A stretch of DNA of 64,000 nt. Source: Hyaloperonospora brassicae (lineage: Eukaryota; Oomycota; Peronosporomycetes; Peronosporales; Peronosporaceae). A program made the position numbers and the translations under genes. The first letter of the stretch is position 1; each line of letters begins with the position of its first letter. The stretch covers positions 124,001-188,000 of the forward strand of contig CANTFL010001238.1 of the NCBI GenBank assembly GCA_947650285.1, in the 5' to 3' direction. The notes under the pieces are model-generated. The model made no database searches and was not told where the DNA came from. It saw nothing but the letters and a program-made list of their open reading frames with translations. This document shows positions 1 through 10,016 of the stretch, in pieces.

Positions 1-166
1 CATACGTACGGCGCTTGCGTGGGGGCTCCCATCTTCATGGCATTCTACGACCTCCGCAACGCGTCAATCAACTTCGATGAAAGCTGCATTTGGTCTTCTG
101 CACATTCACCACCGCCCACAAGCTCCCTCTGCCACGGGACTTGAATGCACAGGCTCGACAATCGGG

Positions 167-1556
167 TTATTCCGTGTTGAAAAATACCCGTTCGGCATTC
201 CGAAATGCATTGACAGCAATATCTTCCCGGGATTCGCAGCGAATGCGGCTGAGGATTTCTAGAATCTGGCTGCAACGCAATAACAATTGATCTCAGTCAA
301 AACTACACGATGGCGTGGCGCATAACAACGTGCTACATACATGAGTGTGCAAGGCTCGTTGCGTCCTTTGACGAGACAGTCAGGTTTGTACTTGTCAGCT
401 TTCTTGCTCTGCCATGATGTTTCCACGTAGCAATGACCAGCATGTGTCGGGCGAATGTCGCACCAAGGAGCATCTTTCAAAATCAGACAAATGATGCAAG
501 TCAAGATCGCGCGGCATCATGAGTCGATCACAACGCCCATGCAATCGGCTTACCAGTTTCAATCATCAGACGTTCAAGAGGGATCGCCTTGACGCAGTCC
601 AAATTCTCCTCAGTCTTCAGAGAGCAGCCGTTCACCCCTGTTCACCAAGTATCAGTACGACATTGTATCCCAGTCAGGACTACTATCCCACCACGACTCA
701 ACAGTAGCGACTCACCAATGTAGAGCCCCAGCTTCACCAACCTGACCATCTCGTCCTTCCCACCCGTAAACGAGTGCACGACACCGTTCGAGAATCTTGA
801 TCGATTCTTCAACATGAGATCTTCCCCATTATCACAATGTACACACAGCGTTACACGACATGGCCTATTCACACTTTCCATCACCATTCATCTCCCCTTT
901 GACATACAACGTACCGTAGAACTCGCCTCTTGTATTCCGATTGTGCAGAAACAACGGCAGCTTTGTCTGCTCGGCCAATTGGAATTGTTTCTCAAAGTAC
1001 TTGAGCTGCGTCGCTTTGTCGCAAAACTCGAGCCGGTCGTAGTCCAAGCCGCACTCCCCAATAGCCACTACGATCCCCTCTTTTGTGCCATGCTCACACA
1101 GCGCCAAGAGCTCTGCAAAGTACGCATCAGGAGTCCTCCCGTCGGCCTCAAACTCGTTGCAACGCGTTGGGTGCACGCCCACCGTCGCAAAAAGACGCGG
1201 AAACGCATCGCTTGCAGCATCTCGCGCAAGTCGCACGGCCTCGCGGCTTTCGTCGAGACTTCCGCCCGTGATGATGATCTTTTCAACGCCGTACGCTTTG
1301 GCTCGAGCAAGAACGGTCGGGAGATCAGACTGAGCGATAGATAGCAACAGGTCACAGCAGGGAACGAAGGGATTGTTCGCGCACTCGGCAGAAAGTGGAA
1401 GGCGCTGACCACCTGACCCACAAAGAGATGCGCCGTACGTCGTACCTCGTGCTGTTGCTTGCCGCGATAGAGCCCGTGGAAGACTGCGTCCGTGAGGTTC
1501 GCGCCAATGTCGATCATCTTGGACGCCATCGTGTGGCGTTCCAAGCGACGCTGCAT
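167..1556 (-). CDS. TatD-family metal-dependent DNase, spliced gene
   Basis: Predicted metal-dependent deoxyribonuclease of the TatD/TATDN1 family (TIM-barrel amidohydrolase fold). Read on the minus strand, the first exon opens with [15 protein letters not shown] just after the start. An intron with a GTACGA donor and a CAG acceptor near 1341 leads to [22 protein letters not shown], then [23 protein letters not shown] and LPLFLHNRN. Further exons give [10 protein letters not shown] (about 740-810), [20 protein letters not shown] (550-630), [13 protein letters not shown] (about 430-480) and a last exon ending AERVFFNTE with TAA at 167-169. These are the expected family blocks in order, including the DIGAN, GECGLDY, VVHSFTG and DAPWC metal/catalytic motifs. 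Two in-frame starts exist, at 1556 (MQRRLERHT...) and 1529 (MASKMIDIG); the second fits family length equally well. Exon limits are by eye. Confidence 0.9.
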
Positions 1557-3214
1557 TGGTGGCGGGTCCTGTTAAGTGCGGTTTCGAGCCCTGCAGAACC
1601 TTAGATTTGATATTCGTTCTGGCAAGCACGTGTCGAGACGTCGTGGAGAGAAAGGGCCATGTGGGCCACACCAAACACGAGGGTCGGTGCCGCTGCTAAG
1701 TGCGCAGGCAAAACCCCGAACTTTGGGGCGAGCACCGAAGCCAGCGACGAACCCACTTGAGAGCTGACGAGAGGCAGTTGGACGGCGGACTCCGAGCGCG
1801 ACGCGAAGCAGAGTGGCCGTTGTGGCTGTTGCTACGACAATCGAGTGCAGTGTCAACTCGGTCGACTGCATCTTGAAGACCGGAAAAGGCCATTGCAAAT
1901 GCCATCGAACGACGTTCGGGACAGCAGCCGCAACTGCAGGAGAAGCAGCTGCCACACCTGGTGCAACTGGGCAATGGGTCTCTTTCTGCTCCAGTTATTG
2001 TTGCAATTGATAGGCACTACGGACGGAGACAGAAACGGTCAATGACTGGCTCACTTGCTGTTTCTTCGAGCAGTACGGCCCTCCGAGGCGCTATCGAGAA
2101 CCGGAGCAAACAAGCGCCGCAAGAGCGCGTTCGACGGCCAAAGTCGGGACAGAGCTCGGAGCTGCAGACACACAGTCAAGTGCAGCAACTGGGGCTAGAA
2201 ATGGTACACGCTGATGGCTGCCGTGGGAGTGTCGTGATAGCTGACGACCGTCTGAGCACTGCCATTTCTCATGCAGGTGAAGCTTCAGACGTCTTGTGGA
2301 TGCTGACGGACGCACCGAGCTGGTTTGTGTGCCAGATACTTCCTTGAATCCGTCAACTTTCTCGGGCAATTCAGGTACTGCCGACCATATCTGTGTGCAG
2401 ACGCAGCTGATGGGCAGCCGATCAAGGACCGATGGGACTCAAGTGCTGCGTCTCGACATCCGCTCCGAAACACTGCTCAAGTAGTTTTCATACCGACATC
2501 TTCATCGTTGCTCGTGAACCTCCAACTACCGTGCCCTCCAACGACAAGAAACATGAGAGGTAGTTCCACGAGTGCCATCCGTGAGATCCCCGCATGAATT
2601 TAAGGGTACGTCAAACGTGTGGACCAACCGGTCCAGCCTGCTGTGTACGACCCTCAGCTGATGCAGATGCTAACCGAATTCCACGCAGAGGTCCGCCTAC
2701 GAAGCCCCGAAATACTTATTCCGATGGCGTGTCGAGAAGCGGGCCAGAGTCGAAGAGACCGACTGCACGACAACAAGTCGACCGTTGCGTGATGAACTGG
2801 CAAAAGGGATTGCTCCACTAGATGGCCAGGCAAGTCGCGAACGACTGGATCTGGAACGTGTGCGGATCAGGCACAAGACGGCTTCATAATCAGTTAGAGA
2901 CACTCCTCGATGCCAACGCGTCTCAAGCCGAAGTCGCCTAACTCGTCTCGCACCAGGGAAGCAAGTGCGTACCCATCAGCCGTACTTTTGTTAGCAGTCT
3001 CTCGCAAGTCAAGCAGTACAGCCTTACGTTAGGCAGAGACATCGCCCGCACGATTTCATCCCTCTATGTTGCTATTTTATGAGTTATTGATTGACTCTAC
3101 CAATACAGGCAACGTGCGCGCCACACGTTGCTGATCTTCGCGCCTTCTTGCCACGCTTTCGTTGTTACGATTTTCCGCAGCTGGGTAGCACGTGACTTCC
3201 ACTACCCTGCCTCC
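1557..3214. other. Intergenic stretch with possible decayed coding matter
   Basis: I see no intact gene here. Several short frames on the plus strand read as charged, helix-like protein (for example around 2594-2890, ending ERLDLERVRIRHKTAS) but switch frame and meet stops. This suggests an old broken gene or transposon remnant. It separates the TatD gene from the 3' end of the PP4R3-like gene. Confidence 0.4.
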
Positions 3215-6200
3215 CTAACTAGAGCTGATCGGAGTACATGCCTTGGCTTTCTTGAGCAGCGACTCTGAGTTTGCCGCTTCCTCCAGAACCAGCTTCCGCT
3301 TTAACGCTGCTGACTTGCCACTTGCGCCATCGCCACAGGCAACGGCGTTGCTTCCTACATTCATACCACTACTATCGCATTTTGCGTCATTGCTGTCGTC
3401 GTTGTTGCGATCGCTCTTCTCGGTCGTTGCTTTCGTCAACGGGCTGCATCCATTCTCACTGCTGCTGTTGGGTGCTGTGAGCTTCCATGATATTTTCTGG
3501 AACACGGTCTTCAACTGCGGCGATCGGGATTTGCCAAAGGCTTTGTGATGAGCTTTCTTGAGAGCAAGCACATTGCTCTTCCCCAAAAATGATTGAGTGT
3601 CCACATCTTCTTCTTCCTTCTTGCGTACTGGAAGCAGGAGTTCTCGTTCGTCATCGTTGTCAGCATCAGCATCACTTACAGATGGGGAGGGTGCTCCATC
3701 ACCTATTACATCTTTCTCCACACTAGTCCCATCGTCGTCATCGTCGTCGTAGTCCACCAACTTGATTGACCTCGGACGATTTTGACAGCACACCTCCTCC
3801 TACAAGAAAGTATGCACCGCGGCGCCATTTGTCAGCTACTCACGAAGAAAATAGCATCCGCAATACTCACATCCTTACCTCCGATAGCCCACTTTTAAGC
3901 TCAAGTGCAGGACCTTCCGTTTCCGTATCTTTTTCCCAATACAACTCCTCCGTATCGTCAATACTTCCTGCTCGTACAAACCGAATTGTACTGGTCCCGC
4001 TAGAATCGGAAGCCGCGTCCGCTGAGCCTGAGTTTCGATCACAGCGCACACGGATGGCTTCAAACACTAACGGGCATTCTGCTTTGTAGGTCTCATAAAA
4101 CTTTGTGTAAACGTATTCGACCAATGACATCAGATTTGCCTGGACGCACAAAATCGTCATTAGCAATCCGTCATGTGCACTCCAAACCTCAACAGTCAAC
4201 CCCACCTTCTCAATAAATGACAACACTTCCAAGATTGCGGAACTGACGGCTCCCGTATTTGCTTTTCCAATCTCCAAATTGGCTAGCATTGGCGTAAACA
4301 GATCGTTCTGAATCAGAAATCGGGAAAAGAAAGCTTCTGATCGGACTGCGCAAGCTCGGACAAACTTGACAGCGTCTGCGCATGCACAACACAACACATA
4401 AGCCACGTTGCCGGAACATGGAACCTTGCAAACAAGCTTGCAGCACCTGGACGGTGAATGGCCATGTTCTACTACGTACGAATAACGAAGAGCTTGTTCT
4501 TCGAACGAAGCATTTTCTCAGCATACGATGCAACCGGTTGCCGTCCGAACAGATACTTCACGCGGTAACCGTGGTTCTCCGTGCAGAACGTGAGCAGCTC
4601 CATGATGCTGTCATGCAAATTGAACATGGCGGACTCGTTTTCGACAGACAAATTACTCTTCAGTGGCTGGAGCAACCAGCGCATATAATTCGGGTACAAG
4701 ACGCTCAAAAATTTGTCGTCCTGTCAGAAAAAGCTCACCAAAGTCAGTTGCAACACACCAAGCAGTGCGCTCTTGTTTGCCCTTACCTGCCCCTGCGGCA
4801 CGCGGAAGATCTCCCTCAGCAGATTAAACACTTGGATGCGTAACGGCTCGTCGCGCTCAAAGACAACCAGCAGTGCCGTAAACAGCGATGATTCGGGTGT
4901 CCACGCGATGCGCTCATCATCCGACGTTGGCGCTAGTACACACTTTCCCTCACTTGCGAGATATGCCCGTAGTCTGTCGGAGCCCAGGTAAAATGCCAAC
5001 ACATTCAAAATGTCCACCACTGACGCAACTTCACCCGCTTTCGAGTCAGGAGAGCCCAAAATAGCACCAAATGCCGCAAAAAGCTTGCCATCGTCAAAAA
5101 GCGTGTCAATGATGGAGCTGAACACAGGCAGGGCTCCAAACGGCTCACGGCGTTGAGGCCTGTCCAACCGCTTCGTCACCCGGGTCAAGTCGATAATCGC
5201 TTTCAGCAGTCCAAGGCCATCCTGGCGCTTATCACCACTGGCAATTAGCTCCTTACTAACATACAAACCCAAACGCACGACTCCGTCAGCTCGCCCCTTG
5301 TACCAGAAACTGTCTTCGCAGTTGCAAAAGAAACACGTACACAGTCTCTCGATAATCTTCGGTCTCAGAAATGTACGAGAGAATGTAAAAGTTATTCTCG
5401 TTCGCCATGTACTCCAGCAAAAGCATGCATCCGTCTGGTAAAGAGCGCGACAGCACATTGTCTTTAATCACTTGGATACGAAAGTTGGTGTGCACACGCT
5501 CCACCACAGATCGATCAGTGATCGGAATCACCTATCGTTCACACAGGACCCGCCACAAACCACGTCAGCATCACCACCTCAAGCAGCTTCTAGCAAGTGC
5601 ACCGTGTCGCTCCTACCTCGTTAAACCCTCCGTCTCCTTCCAACGCTGACCGAAAGTCCGTCTCACGCTTCAATCCAGGATTGTAGCCAAACACGCCCAC
5701 CACGGAGAGAAAGTTCTTCTCGTCCAGTAGAATCGCAATCAACTCGCGATTGCACATCTCCACTACCACACGTGTGCACAGACGCAGAAACAAACACGGA
5801 ACCCACACAAACAGCTTTTCCGTCAGTGTCGTCGGACCTGTCACGCGCGGCGCTGCCCACTGCACGACCGCCAGCAACGTTGGCGTTCATTGTGTGCACT
5901 CACGTATAGCGTAGAAAACGTCAAAGAGCTTGTGCAGCACGACCGGATCGGCGTCCAGTTCACAGACGTCAAAGAGGTCCAAGAGCTCGACAATGTACGC
6001 GCCGTCCTGTCCGTCAGTTCCACACGCAAAAGTGAGTCGCTCAGTGTCGCTCTGTTCGCCGCGATCGCCAGCCGTCGACAGCGCGCACCCACCCACCTCG
6101 TCCGCCAGGTCCGTCACTACTTTCGACCGCACTGTCGGGTGCGACGACTTGAACAGGAGCAGAATCGCGTCCAAGTGCTCGACGGCACACGTCGGCAGCT

Positions 6201-6374
6201 CGCGACTGGCACAACAGCGCAGTCAGTCAGTCAGTCAGTTAGTGCCCATCCTCCGCAGCCAATCACGACAGCAGAGTCGCTGTATAGAGCGCCTCACGCC
6301 ACGTACGGTGCAATGTCGTCGCCAAAGAGCTGATCAATGCTGCTGTCGCTGTCCATCGTCGCGGCCGGAGCCAT
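3215..6374 (-). CDS. PP4R3/SMEK-type regulatory subunit of protein phosphatase 4, spliced
   Basis: Regulatory subunit 3 of the PP4 phosphatase complex (SMEK/Psy2 family), which targets PP4 to nuclear substrates such as DNA-damage proteins. The start is at 6374 (MAPAATMDSDSSIDQLFGDD), or internally at 6356. The exon ends at a GTACGT donor, and the next exon begins RELPTCAVEHLDAILLLF. Downstream exons carry the SMK-1 (DUF625) helical repeats: YIVELLDLFDVCELDADP, LLDEKNFLSVVGVFGYNPGL, VIPITDRSVVERVHTNFRI and MLLLEYMANENNFYILSYI, then further Arm-like helices to about 3867. The final exon joins LSE to EEVCCQNRPRSIKLVDYDDD through a TAG acceptor near 3803. It gives an acidic, Lys-rich disordered tail with stop TAG at 3215-3217. 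I cannot find the N-terminal EVH1/PH-like domain usual in this family: only about 23 residues precede the SMK-1 region. Exon limits are approximate. Confidence 0.85.
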
Positions 6375-7120
6375 TGATCGGCCGCCTCTTCTTCTTCTCC
6401 TTCTTCGTCTCCTTCTTCGTCTCCTTCTTCCTCTGCTCGCTCCGGTCGGACACGCGGCTGCTGTGGTCGCGTGCGGCGGCAGGTGCGGACTCGACGTCGA
6501 GCAGCGGCAACAACTCGGCGCGTCTCGCGTGCGTGTTGCGGTTACTTTTGCCGAGTGAGATTTTCCCGCTCCCCCCCCCTTTCTTTTAGCCGGTAGGCCA
6601 ACTGGCGAATGAAAGAGTGGGAGGTCGGGCTTTTGGCCAATCACCGATGAGGTGCGGGGCGCGCGCGTGTCCCATCGGAAGGACGACGACGAGGAGGCGG
6701 ACGAACGAGAGTGGCTGACGGACGGCAAGTGGGGCAACCAGAGTGATGGTCGAGGCAACCGCGAAAACAGACAGACACGCGCGCGACCCGCTCGTGTTGC
6801 AGGTGACTGCGCACGCGACCCTCGTGTTGACAGCTATGCGCGCACGTGAGTGGTCAATAAAGAAACGACCTTCATTCCGTCGTCCACCGCCGTGCAAGAG
6901 TGTAGGTCGATTGCATGCCGTTCGACGAGCAGATGTTTGAGCGACCAGCTGGTCGGCCGACCAGATGTTTACGCACTGGCGAGCAACGGCGACAATCGAT
7001 CTCGGACACTCCCTCGGGTTTCATTTCAGCCAATGATTGCATCCGTGGCAAAACGCCGCTTTTCTGCCAATCGAGCTTCGATCCGAAGTCGACACTGCGA
7101 CCGCCTTGGGACTACTTCTC
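6375..7120. promoter_or_regulatory. Divergent promoter region between PP4R3-like and SNF5-like genes
   Basis: About 750 bases separate the two divergent start codons, so promoters for both genes should lie here. Visible elements are an ATTTT-C8-T3CTTTT tract near 6560-6590 and two overlapping perfect palindromes at 6943-6954 (GACCAGCTGGTC) and 6949-6964 (CTGGTCGGCCGACCAG). The role of the palindromes is inferred only from position. Confidence 0.4.
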
Positions 7121-9470
7121 ATGGCAGGACGGGAGTTCGCCCATGTTCAGCCGGTGCGTGTGCGCAGGCGCGCTTTCGGCTGCGCTTAACGTCTCTGGCG
7201 CACAGTGTAATTTGTTCTTCTCAACCGCATTGACTCTCTCTTGCTGCTTGACAGGACAATGCCGAAGTCGAGCGCTCTGTGCTCTCACAAGAGGTAGCAA
7301 TTGCAGGTCGGCGCTTTGTCATTGGTCGAATATAGCGCTGAAAAGTGTTTGTATTGGCTGCTGCTGTTTCCATCAGGTGGAGGCGCTGCGGAACCGACTT
7401 GGTCTTCGTCAAGTAGATGTGTCGAAAGAGTGCGGCGTGAATGCCAGTATGTTGTCGCAGTGGATGCTGGGCAGGTACAAGGGCAACGTGGGGCGAGTAC
7501 GTGGCACCTGATACCGCGCAATCGTGTCGATCTCGATAAGGTGGTTGCATGCCGCTGACTGGTTTGTGGTGCGTGACGCCGTGCAGATCAACGGACTGAT
7601 GGAGTCATGGCTGATTCGGCGGCGTGGAGGCAAACCTATGGACAAGGGTATGATATGTACGGTTGGTTGGTGTCGTGTGCAAAAACACCGTTGTGCTTTC
7701 TGCTGCAGTCGTACCTGATCGGTTTTTCGTCGTTAGTGTTTAACTCGACGGTCAGCTCGCCCAAGCTGAAGCGAAGACTGGAAGAGATGCACGATCCGTT
7801 GCAAGCTGCGCGGAGGTAGAACGTTGGCATGGCGATATAGTTGTATACGTGCTGAGTTTGTTTGTCATCCTGTTGAATTCACTGAAGCAGGAAAGACGGT
7901 ATGATCCTCGCCCAACGGAAGCCTTACAGCTATCCCAAAGTACGTTGCCAATCTGTCCAGTCTTCAGTCGTTGGCGCTAACGCGACTTGTCACTCATTGC
8001 AGTTCCCGACTCGTGAGACGTTGCTTATCCCCATCAGACTCGATATCGATATCGAGGGCTACCGTTACATTGATTCGTTTTCATGGAATCTGTACGTGCT
8101 GTGTCTGTTTTGTGTAAAGGAAGTGTATGTCGCGGTAGACACTAAGCGATATGGCGCACGTATCACGTTGTGCAGTTACGAAAAGGATTTTACATACGAG
8201 ACGTTTGCTGCAGCACTTGTACGAGACTTGGATCTGCCTGATTGCTTTTACAAGCGCATAGCCAAGTCGATTCAGGATCAGGTTGAGAAAGCGCAGAGGT
8301 TGTTTCCGTGGCACGAAGCCGTTGCTAGCGAGAGTTTGCACCCCATATATATCAATCTGAGGCTGAACGATACTATTTATATCGATCGGTTTGAGTGGGA
8401 CCTCAATGATCCGAATAATTCGCCCGAGCAATTTGCACGGATTGTGTGCGAGGACTTGGTAAGCCTGGCGGCTTTCATGATCGCGATATCCGACTGACTC
8501 AAGTTATCGTTTACAGGGCTTGCATGGCGAGTTTGAAGCTCAGGTGGCATTGATCATCCGCGAGCAGCTTCGCGACTACTCTAGAGTAAGCATCTGCATG
8601 TGTGTTTGGTATGATTCGGGCTGCTGCTGACACAAACGTGATGCGGTGCAGCTCATTCGGGAAGGCTTGAAAAGTCGAGTTTCCAAGCTACCACCTGTCT
8701 CAGCAGCGTTCCGCGATCGACTGGAAACAAAAGTGTGGGGTCCTTCTGTGAAGTTCATCTTGGCAGACGACATTCCACAGCTTGAGCGAGAGGACTTCAA
8801 GCGGATGAGGCCTTTGTCGCGCCCAACGATGCACGTGACTCTGCCCCCACCGGTCTCCACGAGGCCTAACCGACCGCCTAAACCGGTGAACACATTCCTA
8901 ATGTTCTGCAGGTACTACAAGCGAGTCAGCACTATGGTAGATAGATTGCGCGCTTGGGATGCTGACGATGCTGATGTTGTAGACAAAATCGCAAGAAGAT
9001 AATGGCTGATTATCCGAGCTCTAGCGCTAAGGATGCGTCGAAGATTCTTGGAGATATGTGGCAAAAGCTATCTGAAAAGGAACGAGCGAGGTACGTGCAT
9101 GAATGGACCAGCGAGAGCTACTTGAAGCACATGTAATAACCGAAGTGCATTGTTTCGTAGCTACATTCCAATGACGGAGGCAGAAAACCAGCGGCGAATG
9201 AATGAATGGCGGATGAAAGAGAATGCTCTGAACGGTATTCACACTACACTGACTGCTGGCGTCGCCAGTGCACTACCGTCGGGATCCACAACGCGCGTCT
9301 CCCCTGCAGTGCCAGGGACCCCGGTACGACTTGCTCCTCGAGTCACTTCCAGTGTCGCTTCGTCGATGGACGAAGGAGATGACGTTGAGAACGAGGACGA
9401 AGACGAGGAGGAGGACGACGACGATGACGACGACGACGACAGCGCTTCGTTTCGTGTGGACAGCGTCTAA
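7121..9470 (+). CDS. SNF5/INI1 (SMARCB1)-type SWI/SNF subunit with N-terminal HTH-like region and C-terminal HMG box
   Basis: Core subunit of a SWI/SNF chromatin-remodelling complex, spliced into about ten exons. Exon 1 is 7121-7153 (MAGREFAHVQP, GTGCGT donor); exon 2 is 7255-7293; exon 3 starts at 7377 and gives an HTH-like stretch (RNRLGLRQVDVSKECGVN, then SMLSQWMLGRYKGN). From about 7900 the SNF5 domain appears: KPYSYPK, then repeat 1 (LLIPIRLDIDIEGYRYIDSF) and YETFAAALVRDLDLPDCFY, then repeat 2 (YINLRLNDTIYIDRFEWDL, then SPEQFARIVCEDLGLHGEF). From 8870 an HMG box follows: RPPKPVNTFLMFCR, KKIMADYPSSSAKDASKIL and GDMWQKLSEKERASYIPMTE. The tail is a run of Glu and Asp, with stop TAA at 9468-9470. 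The reading phase is consistent across the junctions I checked (7153/7255, 7293/7377, CGA/ATC near 7505, and the CT/T junction near 8176). The HMG fusion is inferred from continuous splicing, not proven by transcript data. Confidence 0.88.
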
Positions 9471-9536
9471 CACTATGGACGTGCTTGGCGTCGTTGTTCT
9501 TGCAAGAAGCGCGTGTTCGTTGGGCGCTTTTACATG

Positions 9537-10016
9537 TCAAGTCTCGTTGCTACGCGTCTCGTTATTGTCCGTCGTAGGCGACAGTCTCCATTTCGACTGG
9601 TAAAAGTGGTTTTCCAGCTCAAACAGAGCCGACGAGATGTCCGAACTCAAGTGAGAAAGGTGCGCGTCCACGTCGTCACACCTACAGAGTCAGTGCATCA
9701 GTCGCTTGCGTCAGACCTCATCGCGCAAAGCCGTAACAAGCGCATCTCACCGCTTCAGCAGCTCCGTCGACGTCGCGTCCACGTTTTGGCTCATGCCTTC
9801 GAAGTCGCCCAGCGCCAGCGACAGTTTCATCTCGGACACGAGCTTCAGCAGCGACTCGCTGGCCTGGACCAGCGTCGTGGCGTAGATGGAGCTCTGGAAC
9901 GACTCGCGCGTGGTGTTGGCCGAGTCCTTGATCTTGGCGGTCTTGACCAGTCCCTTGAAGTTCTCCACCAGCTTCTCCACGTTATTGTCGAGGCGCTGTC
10001 GGTACTCCTCCGCCAT
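9537..10016 (-). CDS. MED22: Mediator complex subunit 22 (MED22/Surf5)
   Basis: Head-module subunit of the Mediator coactivator that bridges transcription factors and RNA polymerase II. Exon 1 (9751-10016) starts MAEEYRQRLDNNVEKLVENF, continues GLVKTAKIKDSANTTRESFQ and includes the signature ASESLLKLVSEMKLSLALGD. An intron at 9682-9750 (69 bp, GTGAGA donor, CTGTAG acceptor) keeps phase, giving K-R-C-D-D. Exon 2 (9537-9681) encodes DDVDAHLSHLSSDISSALFE and ELENHFYQSKWRL, with TGA at 9537-9539. The product is 136 residues, a normal length for the family, and is all-helical by composition. The gene converges on the SNF5-like gene with only about 66 bp between stop codons, so their 3' UTRs must overlap or be very short. 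Confidence 0.9.

Noticed and set aside
814..1344. 176-codon plus-strand frame
   Set aside because: Opposite the TatD exons, which carry clear family motifs.
6294..6758. N-terminal extension of the PP4R3-like frame with an Arg run
   Set aside because: The poly-Arg comes from an AAG/GAG-rich tract upstream of the likely start; no family similarity.
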